From: Candidatus Falkowbacteria bacterium
GTDB taxonomy: Bacteria; Patescibacteriota; Patescibacteriia; Patescibacteriales; Patescibacteriaceae
Length of the DNA stretch: 64,000 nt
Assembly: GCA_026396835.1 (NCBI GenBank)
Contig: JAPLWA010000004.1
Location: 186,001-250,000 of the forward strand
Reading direction: 5' to 3'
How positions within the stretch are numbered: position 1 is the first letter of the stretch; each line of letters opens with the position of its first letter. The notes beneath the pieces are model-generated. The model was given only the letters and a program-made list of their open reading frames with translations, did no database searches and was not told the DNA's origin. This document shows positions 8,579-16,337 of the stretch, one piece after another. The position numbers were made by a program, and so were the translations under genes.

Positions 8579-9223
8579 ATGACTGAAGAGATTAAAAAAA
8601 CTGAAGAAGTAAAAGCTGAAGCCAAGAGTGATGAACGCCGTGGCAACAATGCCGGTGGTCGTCGCTATGGCGCCGGAGCTGGTGCTGGCCGTGGTAATCG
8701 CCGTGGTCCAAGACAGGAAGAACGCGTGCCAGATGAATTTGAACAAAAGATTGTTGATATTGCTCGTGTTACTCGTGTTATGGCCGGTGGTAAGCGTATG
8801 CGTTTCCGCGCTTGCGTTGCTATTGGTAACCGTAAAGGTAAAGTTGCTATTGGTTTAGCCAAAGGAGCAGACGTTACTTTAGCGGTCGCTAAGGCTGTTA
8901 ACCAAGCTAAGAAAGATTTGGTCATGGTACCGATTGTAAAACAAACTATTCCTCACGCTATTGAACAGAAGTTCGGCGCCGCCCGCGTTTTGCTTAAGCC
9001 AGCGGCTGCTGGTCGCGGTATTATTGCCGGAGGTATTGTCCGTACAATTTTGGAATTAAGCGGTATTAACAACATTTCCAGTAAAGTATTAGGTACCAAC
9101 AATAAAGTTAATAATGCCAAGTGCGTTATTGCGGCATTGAAAAATTTAAGAACTGGTAAACCAAATAGTACTGGTAACTCTTCCGCTCCTTCCAAGAAAA
9201 AGGAAGAAGAGACTGAAAAATAA
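8579..9223 (+). CDS. rpsE: 30S ribosomal protein S5 with Arg/Gly-rich extensions
   Basis: The S5 double-stranded RNA-binding domain begins near residue 50 (FEQKIVDIARVTRVMAGGKR) and continues with FRACVAIGNRKGKVAIG. S5 helps decoding accuracy and mRNA unwinding. The first ~50 residues are rich in Glu, Arg and Gly (RRGNNAGGRRYGAGAGAG), and the C-terminus carries a Ser/Lys tail, giving 214 residues instead of ~165. rplO follows directly; the rpmD gene usually found between them is absent. Confidence 0.96.
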   Translation: MTEEIKKTEEVKAEAKSDERRGNNAGGRRYGAGAGAGRGNRRGPRQEERVPDEFEQKIVDIARVTRVMAGGKRMRFRACVAIGNRKGKVAIGLAKGADVTLAVAKAVNQAKKDLVMVPIVKQTIPHAIEQKFGAARVLLKPAAAGRGIIAGGIVRTILELSGINNISSKVLGTNNKVNNAKCVIAALKNLRTGKPNSTGNSSAPSKKKEEETEK

Positions 9224-9232
9224 TTTACGTTT

Positions 9233-9673
9233 ATGGCATTTTCATTATCCACTCTAAAAGCATCCGTTGGTGCAAGTAAAAAAAGAAAGCGTGTCGGTCG
9301 CGGTAACGCTTCTGGTCACGGTACTTATAGTACTCGCGGTCTAAAAGGACAAAAGTCACGTTCTGGTGTTTCTGGTTTGAAGCGCTTGGGTATGAAAAAG
9401 CAGTTATTGGCTGTCCCAAAGAAAAGAGGTTTTGCTTCTTATAAGCCAAAAGATCAGGTTGTTTATTTCAAAAATATTAATGCGTCTTTTGTTGATGGCG
9501 CTCATGTAAATCCAAAAACTCTCTACGCTGCTGGCATTGTTGCTAGCGCTACTCGCCGTGTTAAGATTTTGTCTCAAGGTGAGTTGAAAATCAAGAATCT
9601 TAAATTCAACAATATCTACGTTAGCGCAGTTGCTAAAGAAAAGATTGAAGCCGCTAGCGGTTTAATAAAATAA
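9233..9673 (+). CDS. rplO: 50S ribosomal protein L15
   Basis: L15, 146 residues. The glycine-rich N-terminal arm (KRVGRGNASGHGTYSTRGLKG then QKSRSG) threads into 23S rRNA in known ribosomes, and the C-terminal globular part is present. It comes straight after rpsE, nine bases away, so L30 (rpmD) is missing from its normal slot. secY follows 12 bases later. Confidence 0.96.
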   Translation: MAFSLSTLKASVGASKKRKRVGRGNASGHGTYSTRGLKGQKSRSGVSGLKRLGMKKQLLAVPKKRGFASYKPKDQVVYFKNINASFVDGAHVNPKTLYAAGIVASATRRVKILSQGELKIKNLKFNNIYVSAVAKEKIEAASGLIK

Positions 9674-9685
9674 TAATTTAAAACT

Positions 9686-10954
9686 ATGGATCGCTTGTTG
9701 GCAATTTGGAGGTCAAAAGATCTTAGACAGAGCATAATTTTTGTTTTAATCATGCTTGTCTTTTTTCGTTTAGCGGCTCATATTCCAGTTCCAGGCGTTG
9801 ACCCGGTTGCTTTACGTAACTTTTTTAACTCTAACGAAGTCTTTGGTTTAATGAATATTTTCTCTGGTGGCGGAATGCAGAACTTTTCTGTCGTCATGAT
9901 GGGTATTGGACCATTTATTACTTCTTCAATTATTTTCCAGCTTTTAGGTATGATTATTCCTAAGCTTGAGGAAATGAATAAGGAAGAAGCTAGCCGTCAA
10001 AAAATTAACATGTGGACACGTTGGGCCACTGTTCCTTTGTCAGTCATTCAGGCTTACGCCATGATTAACTTACTCCGCAGTTCATCAGCTGGTATTTTGC
10101 GCAATGTTTCTAGCTTTGACTTTATTGTCATGTTAGTCACAATCAGTGCTGGTACAATGTTCTTGATGTGGATTGGTGAATTGATCTCCGAAAAGAAAAT
10201 CGGTAATGGTATTTCACTTTTGATTTTTGCAGGTATTATTGCTTCATTACCAGCTAACATAAATAAGATTTTAGTTAACTATGATGCTTCAATGCTATTC
10301 ATGGTAATTGGCTTCTTAATTATTGCTGTTATCACTGTAGTTGGTGTTGTTATCATTAACGAAGGTCAACGCAATATTCCAGTGCAATATGCTCGTCAGG
10401 TCAGAGGCCAAAGAGCTTTTGGTGGAACCACAACTCATTTACCATTGCGCGTTAACATGGCCGGTGTTATTCCAATCATCTTTGCTATTTCAGTTATTCT
10501 TTTCCCAACTATGTTGGCTCAGTTTTTCATTCATGCGCAAAGTCCATTAGTAGCCAGTTTAGCTACAAAAACAATTGCTGTTTTTCAGAATCAATTAATT
10601 TACGGAATTGTTTACTTTGTTCTAGTTTTTGCTTTTACCTATTTTTATACAGAAATTGTTTTCCATCCTTCTCAGATTGCTGAAAACTTGCAAAAGCAAG
10701 GTGGCTTTATTCCTGGTATTAGACCAGGTCGTCATACCACCGAATACTTGTCTTACACAACTCATCGCATAATCTTTATTGGTGCTTTATTCTTAGCTAC
10801 CATTGCTATTTTACCTTTGATCATGCGTTACTTTACTGGTGTTCAATCTCTAGCCATTGGTGGTACTAGTTTGTTGATCGTTGTTTCAGTTGTTATTGAA
10901 ACTGTTAAACAGATTGAATCACAATTAACGATGAGAGAATATACTTTGGATTAA
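9686..10954 (+). CDS. secY: Preprotein translocase subunit SecY
   Basis: The central channel of the Sec translocon, 422 residues with ten predicted membrane helices. It begins with the cytosolic helix LLAIWRSKDLRQ, and shows the plug region (NIFSGGGMQNFSVVMMGIGPF) and the family motif GGTTTHLPLRVNMAGVIPIIFA near residue 250. It ends the spc operon and is followed by a strong terminator. The partners SecA, SecD and SecF are encoded later in the window; secE and secG are not in it. Confidence 0.97.
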   Translation: MDRLLAIWRSKDLRQSIIFVLIMLVFFRLAAHIPVPGVDPVALRNFFNSNEVFGLMNIFSGGGMQNFSVVMMGIGPFITSSIIFQLLGMIIPKLEEMNKEEASRQKINMWTRWATVPLSVIQAYAMINLLRSSSAGILRNVSSFDFIVMLVTISAGTMFLMWIGELISEKKIGNGISLLIFAGIIASLPANINKILVNYDASMLFMVIGFLIIAVITVVGVVIINEGQRNIPVQYARQVRGQRAFGGTTTHLPLRVNMAGVIPIIFAISVILFPTMLAQFFIHAQSPLVASLATKTIAVFQNQLIYGIVYFVLVFAFTYFYTEIVFHPSQIAENLQKQGGFIPGIRPGRHTTEYLSYTTHRIIFIGALFLATIAILPLIMRYFTGVQSLAIGGTSLLIVVSVVIETVKQIESQLTMREYTLD

Positions 10955-10969
10955 GATTTACTTGTTATT

Positions 10970-11008
10970 AAACCCCTGAGCCCAACGTGGTTCAGGGGTT
11001 TTTTGTTT
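10970..11008 (+). terminator. Rho-independent terminator of the ribosomal operon
   Basis: Arms 10971-10979 (AACCCCTGA) and 10992-11000 (TCAGGGGTT) pair perfectly over nine bases with a 12-base loop, followed by a run of T. It lies 16 bases after the secY stop. Confidence 0.9.
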
Positions 11009-11009
11009 A

Positions 11010-11150
11010 ACCCCATCCCCAGCCCTTCCCCATCCTGTAAAAGCTTACGCTCTACGGCACAGGGAAGGGTGACCTGTATTCACGTGAAAATTAGCTTTCC
11101 CTCCTTGTCCGCCGACTTGGCGGATGAGGAGGGGCTAGGGGTGGAGTAGG
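11010..11150. repeat. Inverted-repeat element with hairpin ends (MITE-like), copy 1
   Basis: A C-rich left end (CCCCATCCCCAGCCCTTCCCC) and a G-rich right end (GAGGAGGGGCTAGGGGTGGA) are near inverse complements. Each end folds into its own hairpin (CCCTTCCC/GGGAAGGG on the left; TCCGCC/GGCGGA inside CCCTCCTT/GAGGAGGG on the right). The centre has a TTCACGTGAA palindrome. Related ends occur near 17738 and at 59210-59422, so this is a dispersed family. No coding capacity. Confidence 0.65.
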
Positions 11151-11191
11151 TGAATATATGCTATACTTTTAATATAATAAACACATAAATT

Positions 11192-11875
11192 ATGCCTAAA
11201 AAAATCATTGTTTTCTTTGGCCCGCCTGGCTCAGGTAAGGGGACTCAGTCTGAAATGTTAGCCGAAACTCTAGGTTTGCCAGCGATTTCAACTGGTGAGC
11301 TTTTACGCCGTGAACAAAAAACCGGTAGTGTTTTAGGTAAGCATGTTAAAACATTGATGGCATCTGGTAAGATGTTAGGTGTAACTTTAATGGATCATAT
11401 TTTACGTCATCGCTTAGCCAAGAGTGATACACGCCGCGGCTTCTTGCTCGATGGCTATCCAAGAAAGATTGAACAATTGCGCCACTTTTTGTCAATTCTA
11501 AAAGCAACTGATAGTTTATATTTCATCGTGATTGAAGTATCTGATAAAGAAGTTTTGCGACGTTTGTCTGGTAGACGCGTTTGTGATTGCGGCGCCTCCT
11601 ACCATTTGTTGTATAACAAACCTCGCCGGGCTAACAAGTGCGATCTCTGCGGACAGACTTTGTTAACGCGCGCTGATGATACACCAAAAGTTATTAAACA
11701 ACGCTTGAAATATTATCATGCTTTAACTCAACCGATGTTAGAAAAAGCTTCAGGCCGTGGCTCATTAATTTTTGTAAATGGTGAACAGAGCATCACAGGA
11801 ATTAAGAAAGAACTGGAAGGAAAGTTAAAAGAGTTTGGAGTTATTAAAAAAGCTAAGAAGAAGAGGAAGAAGTAA
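11192..11875 (+). CDS. adk: Adenylate kinase
   Basis: Interconverts ATP, AMP and ADP. The P-loop GPPGSGKGTQ is at residues 9-18, the AMP-site block LLDGYPRK is present, and the LID region carries a zinc-type cysteine set (CDCG then CDLCGQ near residues 130-153). The C-terminus has an extra Lys-rich tail (KKAKKKRKK). adk after secY and before map is the common order in the spc region of bacteria. It is separated from secY by a terminator and a repeat, so it has its own promoter; a TATAAT box at 11173-11178 is a candidate. Confidence 0.96.
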   Translation: MPKKIIVFFGPPGSGKGTQSEMLAETLGLPAISTGELLRREQKTGSVLGKHVKTLMASGKMLGVTLMDHILRHRLAKSDTRRGFLLDGYPRKIEQLRHFLSILKATDSLYFIVIEVSDKEVLRRLSGRRVCDCGASYHLLYNKPRRANKCDLCGQTLLTRADDTPKVIKQRLKYYHALTQPMLEKASGRGSLIFVNGEQSITGIKKELEGKLKEFGVIKKAKKKRKK

Positions 11876-11994
11876 TTTTATAATTTTGTAGTTTTTAATT
11901 TTTATTTAATTTTTAATGTTCTAGTTTTTAATTTAAAATTTAAAATTTAATCATTAACTATAAAATTACAAAATTAAAAATTATAAAATTTAAG
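11876..11994. repeat. AT-rich inverted repeat, copy 1
   Basis: Almost pure A+T spacer built from words such as TTTTTAATTTT, TATAATTTT and ATAAAATTA. The left half and right half are close to inverse complements and could fold into a long weak hairpin. The same words recur at 21345-21478 and 45637-45750, and in looser form near 29612-29720. Confidence 0.55.
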
Positions 11995-11997
11995 ACA

Positions 11998-12789
11998 ATG
12001 ACCAGATTAATTAAGACAAGTGAAGAAATAGATTTAATCCGTGAAGGCGGAAAAAAACTTGGCAAGATTTTAGCTGAGTTAGCTAGCGTTGTTAAGCCAG
12101 GCTACACTTCGGCTGAACTAGAAGCTTTAGCTTTGAAATTAATTGCTAAGGCCGGCGGCAAGCCAGCTTTTAAAGATTATCGTCCTTCACCACAATCAGA
12201 ACCTTTTCCAAGTGCTCTTTGTATTTCAATTGATGATGAAATTGTTCATGGTCCAGCTTTGCCTGATCGGACTTTTAAGGAAGGACAACTCGTTGGGATT
12301 GATATTGGTATGGAATATCCGGTAATAAAAGGCAAAAAAGGCTATTTCACAGACACAGCGGTGACCGTTGCCGTAGGCACAATCAGTGTCGAGGCGCAAA
12401 GATTGCTTAATGCCACTCAGGAGGGCTTATACGCCGGTATTGAGGCGGTTAAGCCTGGAAATACCTTAGACCATATTGGTACGGCTGTAGAGGCTGTAGC
12501 TAAGAAAAATAAGCTTGGTGTCATTAGAGACTTAGTTGGACACGGCGTTGGTTTAGAAGTACACGAAGATCCACAAGTGCCAAACTATCATATCAAAGGT
12601 AATGAGTTTCCGAATGTAACTTTGAAAGAAGGTATGGTCATTGCCATTGAACCAATGTTTACATTGGGTGGCTGGCAGATTGCCGTGGCTCCGGATGATT
12701 TTACTTTTATTACGGCTGATCACAGTTTGTCAGCGCATTTTGAACATACAGTTTTAGTCACTAAGACCGGTTATGAAATCATTACATAA
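11998..12789 (+). CDS. map: Type I methionine aminopeptidase
   Basis: Removes the initiator methionine from nascent proteins. The five metal ligands of the family are all visible: Asp in GIDIGMEY, Asp in YFTDTAVTV, His in VGHGVGLEVHEDP, Glu in AIEPMF and Glu in HFEHTVLV. The length (263) matches type I without the N-terminal SH3-zinc extension. The order adk-map is conserved in bacteria. The AT-rich repeat sits between the two genes. Confidence 0.97.
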   Translation: MTRLIKTSEEIDLIREGGKKLGKILAELASVVKPGYTSAELEALALKLIAKAGGKPAFKDYRPSPQSEPFPSALCISIDDEIVHGPALPDRTFKEGQLVGIDIGMEYPVIKGKKGYFTDTAVTVAVGTISVEAQRLLNATQEGLYAGIEAVKPGNTLDHIGTAVEAVAKKNKLGVIRDLVGHGVGLEVHEDPQVPNYHIKGNEFPNVTLKEGMVIAIEPMFTLGGWQIAVAPDDFTFITADHSLSAHFEHTVLVTKTGYEIIT

Positions 12790-12856
12790 ATTTTAATTTT
12801 TAATTTATAATATTTAGAAAATAGAGATTAGAATTTATTATTAACTTATCAAATAT

Positions 12857-13255
12857 ATGGAGGAATATTTGGTTAGATTTGTTCTTTGGACAAAATTAAA
12901 AATTAGGTTACATCTTAAACCCGAGAGAGAAGTTGTTTATTTTAAGGAAAGAGATATTTGGTGGACGAGTATCGGTGTAAATATTAGTCATGAAGAGTAT
13001 GGTAAGAAAAAATATTTTGAACGTCCAGTTCTAATTTTAAGAAAAATTAATCGTAATATATTTTGGGGAGTGCCAATGACAAGCAAGGATAAGATTGGAA
13101 AATATTATGTAAAAACAAAATTTGAAAATAAGAACTATTATTTTATTTTGTCACAATTAAGGGCTTTTAGCTCAAAAAGATTGTCGAGAAAAATTAGAAG
13201 AATACCAGAAAAAGAATTTACAGAAATTAAAAATAGCATAAAAAATCTTCTATAA
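12857..13255 (+). CDS. PemK/MazF-like toxin, no antitoxin seen
   Basis: The core pattern FKERDIWWTSIGVNISHEEYGKKKYFERPVLIL with a following FWGVPMTSK and a late ILSQLRAFSSKRL resembles the PemK/MazF family, whose members cut single-stranded RNA; the SQLRAFSS block corresponds to the family's QIRAxxxxRL motif. At 132 residues the length is normal. No small antitoxin gene is adjacent: map lies upstream and ruvX downstream. It might be a solitary toxin-like gene, as is common in this group, or act outside classical toxin-antitoxin control. Functional assignment is from pattern only. Confidence 0.65.
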   Translation: MEEYLVRFVLWTKLKIRLHLKPEREVVYFKERDIWWTSIGVNISHEEYGKKKYFERPVLILRKINRNIFWGVPMTSKDKIGKYYVKTKFENKNYYFILSQLRAFSSKRLSRKIRRIPEKEFTEIKNSIKNLL

Positions 13256-13261
13256 AAAACG

Positions 13262-13290
13262 ATCCTCGTAATCCTTAAAGAATTACGAGG
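13262..13290. terminator. Hairpin after the PemK-like gene
   Basis: CCTCGTAAT and ATTACGAGG pair over nine bases around a short A-rich loop, six bases after the stop codon. There is no U-run, so it may be a repeat or a weak terminator. Confidence 0.45.
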
Positions 13291-13404
13291 TCTCGGAGCC
13301 CGAAGGCCATTGTATTGCTATTATATCGTAATAAAATAAAAATGTAAAGTAAGCAAATACCTTTGATTTTTAGCCATTTTTTGATAAGATTAACAGTAAA
13401 TTAT

Positions 13405-13773
13405 ATGAACGAACTTTGCCTCGGCATTGACTGGGGAGAAAAAAGAATAGGTTTAGCACTTGGAAATAGCGAAGTCAAAATCGCTTCACCTTTTGGTGTG
13501 GTAAAAAATATGGCTGAACTAAAAGCATTTATTGAAAAAGAAAAAGTTGAACGATTAGTAATTGGGGAACCGGTTAATGAAAAAATGAATGATAACTTTT
13601 TAAAGTTTATTAAAGATTTGAAAGCTAGTGTTAATTTACCGCTAGATTTAGTTGATGAAAGATTTTCTTCTCAAGCCGCTGATAGTTTAGACCCAAATGC
13701 GCGCAAAGAGGGGAATAGGGATGCGATGGCGGCCATGATTATTTTACAAAGTTATTTTGATAAATTAAATTAA
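13405..13773 (+). CDS. ruvX: YqgF/RuvX family RNase H-fold nuclease
   Basis: Starts MNELCLGIDWGEKRIGLALG, the RNase H-fold N-terminus of the YqgF family, and ends with the conserved DERFSSQAAD and GNRDAMAAMIILQSYF blocks. The family matures the 5' end of 16S rRNA in E. coli and was also named a Holliday junction resolvase. The frame is open 14 codons further upstream (13363), but the ATG at 13405 matches the family start. Length is 122 residues. Flanked by repeats on both sides, so probably a single-gene unit. Confidence 0.93.
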   Translation: MNELCLGIDWGEKRIGLALGNSEVKIASPFGVVKNMAELKAFIEKEKVERLVIGEPVNEKMNDNFLKFIKDLKASVNLPLDLVDERFSSQAADSLDPNARKEGNRDAMAAMIILQSYFDKLN

Positions 13774-13784
13774 ACATCCATCCT

Positions 13785-13867
13785 TGTGTCATTGCCCGGC
13801 TTGACCGGGCAATCTAAGGTCAATCGGTACAAAAAAAGATCCCCCGGTCAAGCCGGGGGATGACACA
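13785..13867. repeat. Composite palindromic repeat
   Basis: Outer arms TGTGTCAT (13785-13792) and ATGACACA (13860-13867) are exact inverse complements. Inside are two GC-rich hairpins, ATTGCCCGG/CCGGGCAAT at 13791-13813 and TCCCCCGG/CCGGGGGA at 13840-13860, both with a TCAAG or CTTGA loop. It looks like a REP-type nested palindrome family inserted after ruvX. It has no coding capacity. Confidence 0.75.
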
Positions 13868-13904
13868 GAGAAGAGTTATGAAAATAGAATAGTAATAAAT
13901 CACA

Positions 13905-14390
13905 ATGAAAACTAAACATCTTAAATTAATTGTTATCGGCGCTATTGTTCTTTTGGCTTTGGGCGCTCGTTTAGTTTTAGTATTAGTTAATCGGATAAAT
14001 AGTAATAAAGTAGAAACGCCGATTGTTAGCCAGCCGTCAACGACGCCGCAAGATTCGCCCGCTACTACGATAGCTAATCCAGCGAGCACTAATTGTGTGG
14101 CAAAAGGCGGGCAAACAATTATTCAAAAAAGGCCTGACGGAGCCGAATACGGACTTTGTATGTTTGAAGATAACCGCGCTTGCGAAGAATGGGCCTTATT
14201 AAGAGGTTATTGTCCAGCCGGCGGAATGAGAACAACCGGCTACGATACAATTGCGCAAAAATTCTGTGCTTGGTCTGGCGGACAAACCATAGCGGCTGAT
14301 AATGCGGTTTGTACTTTTAAGGATGGCTCAACTTGCGATGATCAGGCGTTTTATGAGGGAAATTGTCAGCTAAAGGGAAAAACAAATTAA
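13905..14390 (+). CDS. Membrane-anchored protein with two DUF333 units
   Basis: The first ~30 residues hold a hydrophobic segment (LIVIGAIVLLALGARLVLVLV) that should anchor the protein with its C-terminus outside. Two copies of a cysteine-rich unit follow, each with CxxxGG, then C-x-F-x-DxxxC and a final GxC (near residues 65-108 and 122-156). This is the DUF333 pattern, often annotated as putative hemolysin without evidence. Disulfides between the paired cysteines are likely. It is the first of three exported proteins in a row (13905-16186). Confidence 0.8.
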   Translation: MKTKHLKLIVIGAIVLLALGARLVLVLVNRINSNKVETPIVSQPSTTPQDSPATTIANPASTNCVAKGGQTIIQKRPDGAEYGLCMFEDNRACEEWALLRGYCPAGGMRTTGYDTIAQKFCAWSGGQTIAADNAVCTFKDGSTCDDQAFYEGNCQLKGKTN

Positions 14391-14426
14391 AATTAATTTT
14401 ATAGAAAATAACTTAATACCTCTCCT

Positions 14427-14597
14427 ATGAAAAAAATTATTATTGTATTTTTGTTTGTAGTTTTTTCTTTTGTTTTAATTCAACCAGTTTTAGCTCATCC
14501 CGGAAGAACCAATAAATATGGTTGCCATACCTGTTATACGAATTGTAAGAGATACGGCTTAAGATATGGGCAGTACCATTGTCATAGAGCTAAGTAA
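14427..14597 (+). CDS. Small secreted Cys/His-rich protein
   Basis: 56 codons. A clean signal peptide (MKKIIIVFLFVVFSFVLIQ, then an ALA-type VLA end at residue 23) is followed by only 33 residues beginning HPGRTNKYGCHTCYTNCKRYG and ending YHCHRAK. The pattern HPGRT..GCHTC..NC.....G...YHCH occurs as a short module at the ends of secreted proteins in many bacteria and probably binds metal; that is from memory of the pattern. Lies between the DUF333 protein and the subtilase and is too short to be caught by usual length cut-offs. Confidence 0.75.
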   Translation: MKKIIIVFLFVVFSFVLIQPVLAHPGRTNKYGCHTCYTNCKRYGLRYGQYHCHRAK

Positions 14598-14611
14598 ATA
14601 TTTATTTTTAT

Positions 14612-16186
14612 ATGAAAAGAATAATTTATTATTTCGTGATCGCACTCTTGATTGCAGTTGTTGTTCCATATAAGGTTTTTGCGACAAGTTATTATGATAA
14701 GCAAAACTATTTATATGATATAAAATACTATAATATTAATTATTCTTCTACTAAAAAAGGGGATGGAATAGTCGTTGCTGTGATAGATACCGGTGTTTGG
14801 CTTAGCCACCCCAATTTAGTTGGTCGCAATTGGGTAAATACGAAAGAAATAGCAAACAATGGGATTGATGATGATGGCAATGGTTATATTGATGATTACT
14901 ACGGTTGGAATTTTTTAGATAATAATAGTGACTTAACTGTTAAAGCTAACCACGGCACAGCCGTAGCGGGCATAATAGCCGCTAACGACACAGGAGATGG
15001 TATAAGAGGCATTGCTTCTCAGGCTAAGATAATGCCATTAATAGTTTGTAGTGATTATGGTTGCCCAACACAATCAATCGTTTCAGCAATAAGATATGCA
15101 GCAGACAATGGGGCAAATGTTATAAATTTAAGTTTAGGCTCATCAAATGGCTACGTCGGTTATAGTTCGGATTATGACGCTGCAATATCGTATGCATATA
15201 TTAAAGGTTTAGTAATAGTCGCTTCGGCGGGCAATGGTGATGTGGAAAGTTCAGCTCAGTTAGGGTTAAATCTTGATATGTTCAAAGTGTCACCAGTCTG
15301 CAACAAACCAAATGGAAATAAAATGGTTCTAGCGATTGGTGCATCGAATGTAAATAAATTAACTTCATGGACTAACTTCGGATCAATTATTGATGTTTAT
15401 GCTCCCGGAGAAAATATGATCGGACTTACTGTTCCAGCTCTTTCTCAAGGATATGGCTACAAATTAAGTTGGTCTGGTACATCATTTTCCGCACCAATAG
15501 TCTCCGGATTAGTGGCAATTTTAGAATCAAACTATCCCAGGTTAAATAATACAGACATCATGAAGGCCTTCAGCTTAACGTCTAAGTTTTTAGATACGGG
15601 CGACTTATATTACACCGCAGTCGGCAAGGTAATGAATGAGAAGGGCGCTGTTAGTAATCCGCCAATAAAAAATGATACTAAAGACACACAGGCCCCGAAT
15701 GGAGCTGTTGTTAAAATTAATAATGGAGAAACTGAGACTGATAAACAAATAGTTACTTTAAATTTGTCAGCGTCTGATACTAATCCCATCTCAATGATTA
15801 TCTCTAATGATCCTAATTTTATCGGTGCTTCTTGGGAAAATTTGTCAACGAATAAAAGTTGGTCCTTGACTAATGGGTATGGTATTAAAACTATTTTTGT
15901 TAAGTTTAAAGATTCTGTAGGCAATGAATCACCAATTGTTTCTTCTTCAATAAATTATGTTCAAATTAGTAGGGTGAAAAAGCCAACCGTTTCAGTAGAT
16001 AAGTTTGTTGTTGTAAATACAAATATTAATGTTCGTCAAAAACCATCAACTACTGCAAAGATTCTTGGACTAGCAAAAACGAAGTCTAAATATAAGGTGT
16101 TAGATAACGCGAATAAGCTTTGGGTTAAGATAAAATATAACAATAAAGAAGGATGGGTGATACGAAAGTCAGTTAGTATTCTATAG
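14612..16186 (+). CDS. Secreted subtilisin-like serine protease with C-terminal SH3 domain
   Basis: Peptidase family S8. A signal peptide (residues 1-24, ending KVFA) leads directly to the catalytic domain without a long propeptide. The triad is Asp59 in VIDTGVW, His114 in NHGTAVAG and Ser291 in SGTSFSAP. After about residue 350 comes an Ig-like linker region (NPISMIISNDPNF, VKFKDSVGNES) and a bacterial SH3 domain at ~465-524 (NVRQKPSTTAKILG, WVKIKYNNKEGWV), which usually binds cell-wall peptide. Likely acts at or outside the cell surface. A terminator follows at 16230. Confidence 0.93.
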   Translation: MKRIIYYFVIALLIAVVVPYKVFATSYYDKQNYLYDIKYYNINYSSTKKGDGIVVAVIDTGVWLSHPNLVGRNWVNTKEIANNGIDDDGNGYIDDYYGWNFLDNNSDLTVKANHGTAVAGIIAANDTGDGIRGIASQAKIMPLIVCSDYGCPTQSIVSAIRYAADNGANVINLSLGSSNGYVGYSSDYDAAISYAYIKGLVIVASAGNGDVESSAQLGLNLDMFKVSPVCNKPNGNKMVLAIGASNVNKLTSWTNFGSIIDVYAPGENMIGLTVPALSQGYGYKLSWSGTSFSAPIVSGLVAILESNYPRLNNTDIMKAFSLTSKFLDTGDLYYTAVGKVMNEKGAVSNPPIKNDTKDTQAPNGAVVKINNGETETDKQIVTLNLSASDTNPISMIISNDPNFIGASWENLSTNKSWSLTNGYGIKTIFVKFKDSVGNESPIVSSSINYVQISRVKKPTVSVDKFVVVNTNINVRQKPSTTAKILGLAKTKSKYKVLDNANKLWVKIKYNNKEGWVIRKSVSIL

Positions 16187-16229
16187 TTTGCAAAGTTTGA
16201 GTATTATATTATATAATAAAATCATCTAA

Positions 16230-16272
16230 AATAACCCTCTCCAATCCACGGATAGGGTTATTTTTTTATTTT
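16230..16272 (+). terminator. Rho-independent terminator after the subtilase
   Basis: AATAACCCT (16230-16238) pairs with AGGGTTATT (16254-16262), followed by seven T residues. Confidence 0.88.
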
Positions 16273-16299
16273 GATTTAACCCAAAATCAATGCTAATAT
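16271..16299 (+). promoter_or_regulatory. Promoter of the restriction-modification pair
   Basis: TTGATT (16271-16276), a 17-base spacer and TAATAT (16294-16299) with TGC directly before the -10, giving an extended -10 form. Transcription would start near 16306, about 32 bases before the methyltransferase ATG. Confidence 0.6.
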
Positions 16300-16337
16300 A
16301 TAGTAAAATACTAACCCCTGTTTTAATTACCCTCCCA

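Noticed and set aside
13820-14089. Minus-strand frame of 89 codons across the composite palindrome
   Set aside because: It runs through the palindrome and the DUF333 gene start; no family features, so a shadow frame.
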